Of a stretch of DNA of 9,599 bases, positions 1 through 6,844 are shown piece after piece. The notes beneath the pieces are model-generated. The model was given only the letters and a program-made list of their open reading frames with translations, was not told where the DNA came from and did no database searches. The DNA is from Caldisericaceae bacterium (GTDB lineage: Bacteria; Calditrichota; Calditrichia; Calditrichales; Calditrichaceae). Each line of letters opens with the position of its first letter. The first letter of the stretch is position 1. The stretch lies in contig JAGHBR010000193.1 of NCBI GenBank assembly GCA_021160885.1, forward strand, positions 1 through 9,599, in the 5' to 3' direction. The translations under genes and the position numbers were made by a program.

Positions 1-1199
1 CAAGCGCTAAAGACGAAGAGTGGCGCTTTACCAATCCGCAACCGTTGCTGGAAACGCCCTTCCAGGTTGCCGATGATCAGGCCGGAAAAAGTTTAACTCC
101 GGATCAGTTGAAGCCGTATCTTTATTCCGGATTTGAGGGCATTAATCTGGTGTTTGTAAACGGCTATTTCATACCGCATCTTTCCAGTCAATTGGAAGCA
201 AACGGCCCGATTAAAATAAAGCCTTTATCAGAAGCAGTTCAAAAAGATGAAAAATTGTTGGCAGAAATTCACACTAAAGAAATTGTTGAGTACAATACCT
301 TCAGCGCCTTAAATGTGGCCATGTTCAGCGACGGTCTGTACCTGGAAATCCCGTCGGAAACCGTTCTGGAAGTTCCGGTCAATATTCTGAATCTGGGTCT
401 GGGTCAAAAGAGAAATGCCAACAATGTTTTGCGCAATATCATTAAAATTGGTGATCATTCTTTTGTGCGTCTGATCGAAACATTTTTGTCGCTGGATGAT
501 GAGCTGCATTTTACTAATTCTTTGACCACTGTGGCCTTAGGCGAACATGCCAGAATGGTGCACAATAAAATTCACAATGAAAATAGTAGCGCTTACCACG
601 TTAAAAATGTATTGGTCAAGCAGCAACAATCCAGTCAGTACGTTTCTAACAACATCACCTTTGGCGGGCGTCTGGTGCGCAACAACATTAAGGTAACTTT
701 GCAGGGCGAATTTGCCGATGCCAAACTAAATGGTCTGTACATGGGAAATGGCAGCCAGCACCAGGATAATCACACTTTAATTGAGCATGCCGCGCCCAAT
801 TGCACCAGTCATGAATTATACCAGGGCATTTTGAATGACAAAGCCAGTGCTGTTTTTGCTGGGAAAATTTTCGTGGAACGAGATGCTCAGAAAACGGATG
901 CCATTCAATCAAACAATTGTCTTCTTCTTTCCGACGACGCTCGTATTGACACCATGCCACAGTTGGAAATTTACGCTGACGATGTAAAATGTACGCATGG
1001 GGCCACTGTAGGCCAGTTAGATGAAGAAGCAATTTTTTATCTTCGTTCGCGGGGCATTTCAGAAACGCGCGCTAAAAACTTTTTGATCTATTCCTTTGCC
1101 GAACAGATTATCGAACAGATTAAAGTCGATTCGGTGCGCGATTACGTGGATCAAATTATTCTGCAGCGTTTTAAAGAGGATATGAATTTTGTTAAGTAA
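1..1199 (+). CDS. sufD: SufD, Fe-S cluster assembly scaffold subunit (5' partial)
   Basis: SufD is a subunit of the cytosolic SufBCD complex, which builds Fe-S clusters with ATP from SufC. The reading frame is open from position 3 with no stop up to the window edge. It encodes an EEWRFTN stretch before the first possible start (TTG at 45), and this stretch is a conserved SufD N-terminal motif, so the true start lies outside the window. The C-terminal half carries the SufB/SufD beta-helix core: a HAAPNCTSHELYQG block, then AQKTDAIQSN, then PQLEIYADDVKCTHGATVG followed by LDEEAIFYLRSRG. The KCTHGA motif, with Cys at 990-992 and His at 996-998, marks SufD rather than SufB, whose equivalent segment is different. 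Known SufD proteins use this Cys/His pair at the SufB-SufD interface. It ends with TAA, 11 nt before sufU. SufB and SufC are presumably upstream (inferred from the usual gene order). Confidence 0.95.
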   Translation, partial: SAKDEEWRFTNPQPLLETPFQVADDQAGKSLTPDQLKPYLYSGFEGINLVFVNGYFIPHLSSQLEANGPIKIKPLSEAVQKDEKLLAEIHTKEIVEYNTFSALNVAMFSDGLYLEIPSETVLEVPVNILNLGLGQKRNANNVLRNIIKIGDHSFVRLIETFLSLDDELHFTNSLTTVALGEHARMVHNKIHNENSSAYHVKNVLVKQQQSSQYVSNNITFGGRLVRNNIKVTLQGEFADAKLNGLYMGNGSQHQDNHTLIEHAAPNCTSHELYQGILNDKASAVFAGKIFVERDAQKTDAIQSNNCLLLSDDARIDTMPQLEIYADDVKCTHGATVGQLDEEAIFYLRSRGISETRAKNFLIYSFAEQIIEQIKVDSVRDYVDQIILQRFKEDMNFVK

Positions 1200-1210
1200 A
1201 GGGAAGAGCA

Positions 1211-1672
1211 ATGGATGATCAATTCCGTGAATTGTATCAGGAAATTATTTTAGACCACAATCGTTCACCACGCAACTTTGGTTCGTTGCCGGATGCCACG
1301 CACAAATTAGAGGGCCAAAATCCATTGTGTGGTGATCGCTATGTCTTTTATTTAAAAGTCAAAGACGGAAAAGTTGAAGATGTTCGCTTTGAAGGAAAAG
1401 GTTGTGCCATTTCTAAATCATCAGCCTCAGTGATGAGCGAATTCATCAAAGGCAAAAAGATTGAAGAAATTGATGATTATGTGGATCTGTTTCAAAAGAT
1501 TGTACGCGGCGAATTAGATCCCGCAGAGTACATGGAAAAATTAGGCAAATTGGCTGTTTTTGCCGGCGTGTCAGAATTTCCAATGCGCGTCAAATGCGCT
1601 ACTTTACCCTGGCACACATTGCACAACGCCTTACACGGAAAGCACGATGCTACAGTATCAACGGAAGAATGA
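1211..1672 (+). CDS. sufU: SufU, zinc-dependent sulfurtransferase of the SUF system
   Basis: SufU accepts sulfur from the SufS persulfide and passes it to the SufBCD scaffold. The 153-residue protein has the IscU-like fold with all metal ligands visible: Cys40 and Asp42 in NPLCGD, Cys65 in GKGCAIS and Cys129 in RVKCATLPWHTL. About 20 extra residues lie between the second and third cysteines (roughly 90-122, including ELDPAEYMEKL). This insertion separates SufU from IscU scaffolds, which also have a conserved Lys/His signature near the last Cys. The ATG at 1211 follows a purine-rich GGGAAGAG (1201-1208), a weak ribosome binding site placed very close to the start. The gene is 10 nt after sufD, and its TGA is followed 2 nt later by the next start, so the three genes are probably co-transcribed and translationally coupled. 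SufS is encoded two genes downstream. Confidence 0.95.
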   Translation: MDDQFRELYQEIILDHNRSPRNFGSLPDATHKLEGQNPLCGDRYVFYLKVKDGKVEDVRFEGKGCAISKSSASVMSEFIKGKKIEEIDDYVDLFQKIVRGELDPAEYMEKLGKLAVFAGVSEFPMRVKCATLPWHTLHNALHGKHDATVSTEE

Positions 1673-1674
1673 CC

Positions 1675-1992
1675 ATGAGTAAAAAGAATCCTATTTTTCG
1701 CGAAGATGTAATTAAAGTATTAAAAGCCGTTTACGACCCGGAAATTCCGGTAGATATCTGGGAATTGGGCCTGATTTACGACATCTCGATTGATGAAGAA
1801 AACAATATCAAAATTGCTATGACTTTAACGGCGCCCAATTGCCCTGCGGCCCAGTCTCTTCCCCTGCAGGTACATGAACGGGTAAAGCAAATTTCCGGCG
1901 TTGGTGATGTGGATGTTGAAGTGGTTTGGGATCCACCATGGCATCCCAGCATGATGTCCGAAGTGGCAAAATTACAACTGGGCTACATGTAG
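1675..1992 (+). CDS. sufT: SufT-like DUF59/MIP18-family Fe-S assembly protein
   Basis: This 105-residue protein belongs to the DUF59 (MIP18/PaaD-like) family found in SUF operons, where members help mature Fe-S proteins. Visible family motifs are DPEIPVDIWELGLIYDI near residues 20-36, TLTAPNCPAA with the conserved Cys56, and a tail containing VVWDPPWHPSMMSE. The tail is typical of the short single-domain SUF version. I chose ATG 1675 because GGAAG at 1663-1667 lies 7 nt upstream and the protein then begins like its relatives. An in-frame ATG at 1669, overlapping the sufU stop as ATGA, would leave no spacer. Any start further upstream would be encoded wholly within sufU. The short distance to sufU indicates translational coupling. 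The exact biochemical role of this family (cluster carrier or assembly factor) is not settled, so the symbol reflects family membership only. Confidence 0.9.
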   Translation: MSKKNPIFREDVIKVLKAVYDPEIPVDIWELGLIYDISIDEENNIKIAMTLTAPNCPAAQSLPLQVHERVKQISGVGDVDVEVVWDPPWHPSMMSEVAKLQLGYM

Positions 1993-2005
1993 CACCAGGG
2001 GAGAA

Positions 2006-2139
2006 GTTAAGGGTGTAAGGGTTAAGGGTTTAAGAGTCTTGGGGATGGCCGCCATTTTATTTAAAAGCCGTTCGTCTCTCACTCTACATCCTTTCTAATA
2101 ACTCTTTAACTCTTATACTCTTATACCCTTACACTATTA
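2006..2139. repeat. Long imperfect inverted repeat with 7-8 nt periodicity
   Basis: The left arm (2006-2037) is a run of TAAG-containing units such as GTGTAAGGGT, TAAGGGT and TTAAGAGT. The right arm (2101-2139), read on the other strand, gives GTGTAAGGGTATAAGAGT and further TAAGAGT-like units. The arms pair over about 25-30 positions with a few mismatches and single-base gaps, enclosing a 63-nt centre (2038-2100). Both arms are made of near-repeats of about 7-8 nt. The element fills most of the gap between sufT and sufS. The arms could fold into a cruciform or RNA hairpin, or represent a dispersed non-coding repeat of this genome. There is no open reading frame or T-tract after it that would suggest an ordinary terminator. 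Confidence 0.6.
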
Positions 2140-2157
2140 CCTACCGCATTCAACAAG

Positions 2158-2162
2158 AGGAG
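2158..2162 (+). promoter_or_regulatory. Ribosome binding site of sufS (supports GTG start)
   Basis: AGGAG lies 6 nt before GTG 2169. The next in-frame ATG (2178) would be 15 nt away, which is too far. The spacing therefore favours the GTG start. Confidence 0.65.
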
Positions 2163-2168
2163 AAGGCA

Positions 2169-3422
2169 GTGGAAACGATGAACGTACAAAAAAAATCACT
2201 TGAATTTGATCCTAACCTGTATCGGCAAGATTTTCCAATCCTTAATACCATCGTACATGGCAAGCCTCTGGTCTATTTTGATAATGCCGCCACAACGCAA
2301 AAACCACGCATGGTAATTGAGCAGATTGTGGATTATTACCAGGGTATGAATGCCAATGTTCATCGGGCCATTCATTACCTTGGAGAAAAAGCCACCGTGG
2401 CTTTTGAAGAGGCGCGGAAAAAAGTGGCTAAATTCATCAATGCGCCAAGCGCCCGGCAAATCGTTTTTACCAGAGGTACCACAGAAGCGATTAACTTAGT
2501 GGCGACCGCCTGGGGCGAAAAATTTATCGGCCAGGACGATGAAATTATTTTAACTGAAATGGAACACCACAGCAATCTCATTCCCTGGCAATTGTTGGCG
2601 CAAAAAGTCGGCGCCAAGTTGCGTTTCATTCCTTTTACTCCGAATGGCGCGCTTGATTTTGAAGCCTTCGAAAAGATTTTAAATAATAAAACGCGTTTAA
2701 TTTCCTTGACTTATATGTCCAATGTTTTTGGTACCATAAATCCTATTAAACGTATTGTAAGAATGGCCAAAGATCGTGGGATTCCCGTGTTACTGGACGG
2801 CGCGCAGAGCGTTCCGCATTTACCAACGGATGTCCAGCAATTGGATTGCGATTTTTTGGCTTTTTCCGGACACAAAATGCTGGGGCCCACGGGTATTGGC
2901 GTGTTGTACGCCAAAATGCATCATTGGGAAAATATGAATCCCTACCAGGGTGGCGGCGAAATGATTCAGTCGGTTTGGCTGGATCGGGCCACCTGGAATG
3001 AAATTCCTTACAAATTTGAAGCCGGTACGCCCAACATTGCCGGAGCCATTGCCTTAGGTGCCGCTATCGATTATTTAAGCAAGATTGGTATGGAAAAAAT
3101 TACGCTTTTTGAACAGGAATTAACGACCTACGCGCTCAACAAACTGGCTGATTTAAAAGGAATTGTGATCTATGGCAATGCCGCTGAAAGAGGCGGTGTC
3201 ATTTCCTTTAATCTGGGCGATGTCCATCCCCATGATTTGTCTCATTTTCTGGATCAGCAGGGGATTGCCGTTCGGGCCGGTCATCATTGTGCACAGCCTA
3301 TTATGCGTAAATTAGACATTGCGGCTACTACACGGGCCAGCTTTTATTTTTACAATACATTTGAAGAAATCGACTATTTTGTTGAACAATTAAAAGAGGC
3401 TATTGAATTTTTTACCCCCTGA
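2169..3422 (+). CDS. sufS: SufS, group II cysteine desulfurase
   Basis: SufS is a PLP enzyme that removes sulfur from L-cysteine, leaving alanine, and holds it as a persulfide for SufU. The 417-residue length is normal for SufS. Motifs appear in order: YFDNAATTQKP near residue 36, TRGTTEAIN, TEMEHHSNLIPWQ with the His that stacks on PLP, LLDGAQSVPH, the PLP lysine Lys236 in AFSGHKMLGPTG, and the FEAGTPNIAGAI block. The catalytic persulfide cysteine is Cys374 in VRAGHHCAQP, in the short-loop context typical of group II (SufS/CsdA) rather than IscS. The GTG start is chosen from the AGGAG 6 nt upstream; ATG 2178 would shorten the protein by three residues. It is separated from sufT by an inverted-repeat element, so it could be part of the same transcript or be partly uncoupled from it. 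Confidence 0.96.
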   Translation: METMNVQKKSLEFDPNLYRQDFPILNTIVHGKPLVYFDNAATTQKPRMVIEQIVDYYQGMNANVHRAIHYLGEKATVAFEEARKKVAKFINAPSARQIVFTRGTTEAINLVATAWGEKFIGQDDEIILTEMEHHSNLIPWQLLAQKVGAKLRFIPFTPNGALDFEAFEKILNNKTRLISLTYMSNVFGTINPIKRIVRMAKDRGIPVLLDGAQSVPHLPTDVQQLDCDFLAFSGHKMLGPTGIGVLYAKMHHWENMNPYQGGGEMIQSVWLDRATWNEIPYKFEAGTPNIAGAIALGAAIDYLSKIGMEKITLFEQELTTYALNKLADLKGIVIYGNAAERGGVISFNLGDVHPHDLSHFLDQQGIAVRAGHHCAQPIMRKLDIAATTRASFYFYNTFEEIDYFVEQLKEAIEFFTP

Positions 3423-3499
3423 AAAATTTCTTGGTCAAAATTCAAACTGGATCACTTATGTCGATTGTCAGATAGACGATATTAATTACAGCTTAATTG

Positions 3500-3550
3500 T
3501 AACATTAAAAACAGACAACGGCGCATGATTAGTCAGGTCGGTTTTTGTTA
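3500..3550 (+). terminator. Possible weak intrinsic terminator after sufS
   Basis: AAAAACAGAC (3507-3516) pairs with GTCGGTTTTT (3537-3546) with one A-G mismatch, around a 20-nt loop. The pairing can extend through TAAC (3500-3503) and GTTA (3547-3550) if three bases are bulged. An A-tract pairs with a T-tract on the descending side, as in many terminators, but the stem core is short and imperfect. The 199-nt gap 3423-3621 holds nothing else I can support. I found no convincing -35/-10 pair for the next gene. Confidence 0.3.
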
Positions 3551-3608
3551 GTTCCTTGATTTTGGTGTGCAAGCTATAGCCTGAATTCAGACCTGGCTAA
3601 AAAAGTAA

Positions 3609-3613
3609 GGGGG
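3609..3613 (+). promoter_or_regulatory. Ribosome binding site for the Mur ligase-like gene (supports TTG start)
   Basis: GGGGG inside AAGGGGGAAAA lies 8 nt before TTG 3622. No ATG or GTG start exists in frame near this site, and the first internal Met lies after the P-loop. The TTG is therefore the likely start. Confidence 0.55.
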
Positions 3614-3621
3614 AAAATAGA

Positions 3622-4794
3622 TTGTTTGGTAAGCCAGCCTTTAAAGAAGATTTTATTTCCATCCAGGAGAAAAAAGAACTGCTTGCCCGGCGCCAGGCCT
3701 TTACCAATCCCATCATTGCCATCACCGGACATCTTGGGAAGACTTCAACCCTGAGTATGATTAATACGATTCTGTCGGTCCGTGGAAAAGTATTAAAACC
3801 TGAAAACGGCTGCGGGAATCTGCAAAACAATTATAACGCCATTAAAAAATTAAATAAAACTTATGACTTTGGTCTATTCGAAATTAATCCCCAAAAAGGA
3901 AGTCAGTTTGTAGAACTGGTCCGCTTAATCAGGCCTAACATTGCCATTGTTACCAATTTAGGCGATGCTCATTTAAATTATCTGGATCGCATGATCCGGC
4001 ATGCCGTAGAAAAAGCCAGTTTACTTAAATATCTTGATCAGGATGGCATTGCCATCTTAAACAAGGATGATGAACTCAGCTACAATATCATGAAGCAAAT
4101 TAAAGGATTGAACGCCATCCAGTTTGGATTAAATCAACATGCGGATTTTTTTGCAACTCATATTGAACAATTTGGCCCGGGTGGCATGCGATTTAAATTG
4201 AATGATCGATTTGAAATTCAATTACCTATTTTTTCAATTCAGGATCTTTACAATTTTTTAGCTGCCGTGGCGGCCGTTGTTCATATTGGAATTAGTTTAG
4301 GGGAAGTGGTTGAAATTCTGAAAAAAAACTTTTCTCTACCGGAAGGTCGTGGTCGTGTCTTACAATTCGGCGAAACCTTTGTGATTGATGAAAGTTACAG
4401 CAGTTCGCCGCGCTCTGTAAGTAAAGCCGCCCGAGTCCTCTCTACATTTGAACAATATTCGGAACAGTTGGTTTTCATTGTCGGGGATATGGCCAATGCT
4501 GGCATTAATGTGGAACAACAGCATTTAAATATGGGCTATTTTTTGTCAGCTTTGCCCATCGATTTACTGATTACCGTGGGAGAATATGCTAAATTTATTG
4601 GCAAAGGATTTGAGGTGATTAAATCTCCTAAAAAAGTTTGTTTTTCAGTAAATTCACTAAATGGAGTATTTGAAATTTTAAATGTTCATTTAAAAAGGAA
4701 TAGTACAATCGCCATTAAAGGATTAGGAAAGGTTGCTATGCATCGATTTCAATCGTATTTTAAGGCACAGCAACCGATAAGTATAATTAATTAA
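3622..4794 (+). CDS. MurF-like Mur ligase family protein lacking the N-terminal UDP-binding domain
   Basis: Mur ligases are ATP-dependent amide-bond ligases; MurF adds D-Ala-D-Ala to the peptidoglycan precursor. This 390-residue protein shows the MurF order of motifs: P-loop GHLGKTS (residues 36-42), GCGNLQNN, FEINPQKG, TNLGDAHLNYL, a Lys in AVEKASLLKYL where the carbamylated Lys of the family sits, LNKDDE, then NFLAAVAAV. The C-terminal domain has LPEGRGRV, VIDESYSSSP (DDSYNANP in MurF) and VGDMANAG (GDMxELG in MurF). In true MurF the P-loop lies near residue 105-110, so about 70 residues, the uridine-nucleotide-binding domain, are missing. The GxHN motif reads SIQD. The likely meaning is a paralogue acting on another substrate rather than the essential MurF. 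The gene is 10 nt before an OmpA-like envelope protein, suggesting an operon and a cell-wall link. A cytoplasmic location is expected. The true substrate cannot be read from the sequence. Confidence 0.8.
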   Translation: MFGKPAFKEDFISIQEKKELLARRQAFTNPIIAITGHLGKTSTLSMINTILSVRGKVLKPENGCGNLQNNYNAIKKLNKTYDFGLFEINPQKGSQFVELVRLIRPNIAIVTNLGDAHLNYLDRMIRHAVEKASLLKYLDQDGIAILNKDDELSYNIMKQIKGLNAIQFGLNQHADFFATHIEQFGPGGMRFKLNDRFEIQLPIFSIQDLYNFLAAVAAVVHIGISLGEVVEILKKNFSLPEGRGRVLQFGETFVIDESYSSSPRSVSKAARVLSTFEQYSEQLVFIVGDMANAGINVEQQHLNMGYFLSALPIDLLITVGEYAKFIGKGFEVIKSPKKVCFSVNSLNGVFEILNVHLKRNSTIAIKGLGKVAMHRFQSYFKAQQPISIIN

Positions 4795-4804
4795 TGGCGA
4801 TGTC

Positions 4805-6220
4805 ATGATTAGATTCAAATCCCTCTCTTTGTCTTTTCTTTTTATTTTGCTGGTCACGGCCAACCTGGTTCTGGCCCAAAATCAGTCAAAAGCAAGTATT
4901 TTTGAAAAGTACGATCGTTTAATCAAACAGCTTCAGGAATCACAGGCAATGGTCTATTCTCCCAATAGTTACGTCAAAGCCATGAAATATTACAAAGAAG
5001 CTTCGGAAGATTTTGACGATCGGGAAGACCTGGAAAAAATTAAAAACAAACTTTTGCGTGTTCAGACCTATGCTTTAGAGAGTTTGAAAAATGTGGAAAT
5101 TGTTAAAAGCCTGCTCGCCAAAACGATTACGGCCAGAGAAAAAGCGCTTGATGTAGGCGCGCCTGAATTTGCAGAAGAGCTCTGGGAAAGGGCTGAAAAG
5201 ATCTTACAAAAAGCCGTTGAAAATGTTGAAGACCATGATCAGGAAGATGCTTTAGAATATGGTGAAGAAGCTCGGATAGCCTACGAAAAGGCCATTCGTT
5301 TAGCATTGGTTAACAGCCTGCTTCAGGAGCCGCGCCAGCTTATTCAAAAAGCTAAAGAACTAAAAGCCGACGAATTGTGCTACCAGACTTATCTGGTCGC
5401 TTTAAATGCTTTAAAAGATGCAGAAGATTTGATTAATGCCAATCCTGATTCACTTGACAATGCAAAATTGAAGGCGGATCTGGCTGCCTATCAGGCACGG
5501 CATGCCATCTATTTAGCGCGAATGATTAAGGAATTACGTAAGAAAGATTCTAACTGGGAACTATTAATTCTGAAGTTTGAAGATCTGTTACGCAATATCG
5601 CTTTACCGTTTAACTACAAGCCCGAGTTTGACAATGGCTTTGATGAACCTGTTCAAACCATTATCGGCTATATTGCTAATTTAAAAAAAGAAAATAAACG
5701 TTTAATTGAAGAAAATGGTGAATTGCAGGATGAGTTAAAGCGCTTGAAAGAGAAGGAATCGAATTTGTCTGTTGAACTGCAAAAGAGAATGGAACTGGAA
5801 GAAAAAATTAAAAAGATTCAGGAACTTTTTGAACCGGAAGAAGCAGAAGTTTTAGTACAAAATGATAATCTGTTAATCCGTTTATTTGGTTTAAAATTTC
5901 AACCAGGTCGTGCTATTATCCAACCAGAATATTTTTCTCTATTGACCAAAGTGCAGAGGGCCATTTATGAATTCCCGGACAGTTACATCATGGTTGAAGG
6001 CCACACCGATGCAACCGGCAGTGCTTACAAAAATAAAATACTTTCTCAACAAAGAGCCAAAGCCGTTAAAGAGTACCTGCTGGCAAATCTTAATCTGAAA
6101 GATTCGCAAATCGAAGCCATTGGAAAAGGCGATCAGGAACCCATTGCCAGCAATAAGACCGCTGAAGGCCGGGCTAAGAACCGCAGAATCGAGATATTAA
6201 TCGCCTTACCCAAATATTAA
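4805..6220 (+). CDS. Exported helical protein with C-terminal OmpA-like peptidoglycan-binding domain
   Basis: The 471-residue product begins with a signal peptide: MIRFK, a hydrophobic stretch, then LVLA before QNQS, a good signal peptidase I site near residue 24. Residues 25-280 are almost all charged alpha helix with Ala/Lys/Glu-rich repeats resembling TPR or DUF4398-type helical hairpins. Residues about 285-350 form a coiled coil (LKKENKRLIEENGEL and following). Residues about 355-470 are an OmpA-like domain with LKFQPGRAII, VEGHTDATGSAY, LSQQRAKAVKEYL and GRAKNRRIEI. Asp402 and Arg417, 15 residues apart, match the pair that binds diaminopimelate in OmpA proteins. No N-terminal beta barrel or lipobox is seen, so it is probably periplasmic and held at the cell wall. 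It starts 10 nt after the Mur ligase-like gene with no clear Shine-Dalgarno, which suggests translational coupling, and is closed by a strong terminator. Confidence 0.88.
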   Translation: MIRFKSLSLSFLFILLVTANLVLAQNQSKASIFEKYDRLIKQLQESQAMVYSPNSYVKAMKYYKEASEDFDDREDLEKIKNKLLRVQTYALESLKNVEIVKSLLAKTITAREKALDVGAPEFAEELWERAEKILQKAVENVEDHDQEDALEYGEEARIAYEKAIRLALVNSLLQEPRQLIQKAKELKADELCYQTYLVALNALKDAEDLINANPDSLDNAKLKADLAAYQARHAIYLARMIKELRKKDSNWELLILKFEDLLRNIALPFNYKPEFDNGFDEPVQTIIGYIANLKKENKRLIEENGELQDELKRLKEKESNLSVELQKRMELEEKIKKIQELFEPEEAEVLVQNDNLLIRLFGLKFQPGRAIIQPEYFSLLTKVQRAIYEFPDSYIMVEGHTDATGSAYKNKILSQQRAKAVKEYLLANLNLKDSQIEAIGKGDQEPIASNKTAEGRAKNRRIEILIALPKY

Positions 6221-6268
6221 AGATTCCTAAATCTAAGAAAATACAAAAATATTTGTTTGAAGCTTGAG

Positions 6269-6309
6269 AATACCTGTTAGCTGATCTTAAAACTAACAGG
6301 TATTTTTTT
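6269..6309 (+). terminator. Strong Rho-independent terminator after the OmpA-like gene
   Basis: AATACCTGTTAG (6269-6280) and CTAACAGGTATT (6293-6304) form a perfect 12-bp stem around a 12-nt loop, followed by seven T residues (6303-6309). It lies 48 nt after the stop and ends the Mur ligase/OmpA unit. This implies the following genes have their own promoter. Confidence 0.93.
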
Positions 6310-6402
6310 AATTTCTATAATTTAAATAAAATTAAGAGATTAACTTTAATTAAATCTTCTTTTTAGTAATCATTTTCATACAACTTTGAGCCTGCAATGA
6401 AC

Positions 6403-6418
6403 TGGCATTGGTTTTGCA
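6403..6418 (+). promoter_or_regulatory. Sigma-54 (RpoN) -24/-12 promoter
   Basis: TGGCATTGGTTTTGCA matches the sigma-54 consensus TGGCAYR-N4-TTGCW. The invariant GG (6404-6405) and GC (6416-6417) are separated by exactly 10 nt. It lies downstream of a strong terminator and directly upstream of a receiver-domain gene and glutamine synthetase, a classic sigma-54-controlled nitrogen gene. The predicted transcription start is about 6429. An AT-rich imperfect dyad (AGATT 6337-6341, AATCT 6353-6357) about 80 nt upstream of that start could be an activator site, but this is weak. No enhancer-binding protein gene is in the window. Confidence 0.82.
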
Positions 6419-6430
6419 TTCAAATATTTT

Positions 6431-6844
6431 ATGCAAAGCAATGAAAAAGATTTCAAGAAGAATGTATTGGTGCTTGATCCCGATCGAGAATTTTGTAAAA
6501 ATGTCGGGATGTTTTTAGAAGATCGCTTTAACGTTTACATTCGTGAAGACGTTGAATCTCTGGATTACACCATCCTCCTGAATCAAATTCAATTGATGCT
6601 GGTGAATGTGGATAATGCGGATGCAGCTTTTTTAGAGGAATTGAGCCATATTAAAAAAAATCACCCTGAAGTAAAAATTTTGTTCATGTACACCATAATG
6701 CCAGAAAAAGCGGATATTCGCCTAAAAATTAAGAAACTGGCTGATGCCTCGATTGCCAAACCATTTGATGTGGAGCTTTTACGAATTAAAATGGAATGCC
6801 TGCTTAGAGATGTCCGCTCTAAACGACAATTTGATTTTTTGTAA
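6431..6844 (+). CDS. Stand-alone atypical (pseudo-)receiver-domain protein
   Basis: The 137-residue protein has the length and layout of a CheY-like receiver with no output domain. Strand 1 is NVLVLDPDREF, so Asp16 fits the first acidic-pocket residue but the second is Pro17, with Asp18 next. Strand 3 is QLMLVNVDN, which puts Asn59 where the phosphorylated Asp normally sits (codon AAT at 6605-6607). Strand 4 ends FMYT with Thr88, and Lys110 lies in ASIAKPFD. The spacings 16-59-88-110 mirror 12-57-87-109 of CheY, so the assignment is fairly safe. Asp61, two residues on, could be an alternative acceptor but is out of register. It probably acts without canonical phosphorylation. The frame has a stop at 6398 and no other start before ATG 6431, which has no Shine-Dalgarno and sits about 2 nt after the predicted sigma-54 transcription start. 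It precedes glutamine synthetase, so a regulatory role towards that enzyme or its expression is plausible but unproven. Confidence 0.85.
   Translation: MQSNEKDFKKNVLVLDPDREFCKNVGMFLEDRFNVYIREDVESLDYTILLNQIQLMLVNVDNADAAFLEELSHIKKNHPEVKILFMYTIMPEKADIRLKIKKLADASIAKPFDVELLRIKMECLLRDVRSKRQFDFL

Noticed and set aside
45..47. TTG at 45 as the start of sufD
   Set aside because: The frame is open upstream to the window edge and encodes the conserved EEWRFTN motif just before it, so the gene begins outside the window.
688..1032. Minus-strand open frame of 114 codons within sufD
   Set aside because: It is wholly antisense to a strongly conserved gene, has no recognisable domain and no start context. 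It is a shadow of the sufD coding sequence.
1594..1674. Extended start of the sufT-like protein inside sufU
   Set aside because: The extra residues are not family-like and are an out-of-frame reading of sufU codons. ATG 1675 has a ribosome binding site at good spacing.
3465..3493. TTGTCA as a -35 box after sufS
   Set aside because: No acceptable -10 sequence is found at 16-18 nt spacing.
3581..3590. CTGAATTCAG palindrome before the Mur ligase-like gene
   Set aside because: Ten bases with an EcoRI-type core are expected by chance, and nothing around it supports an operator.
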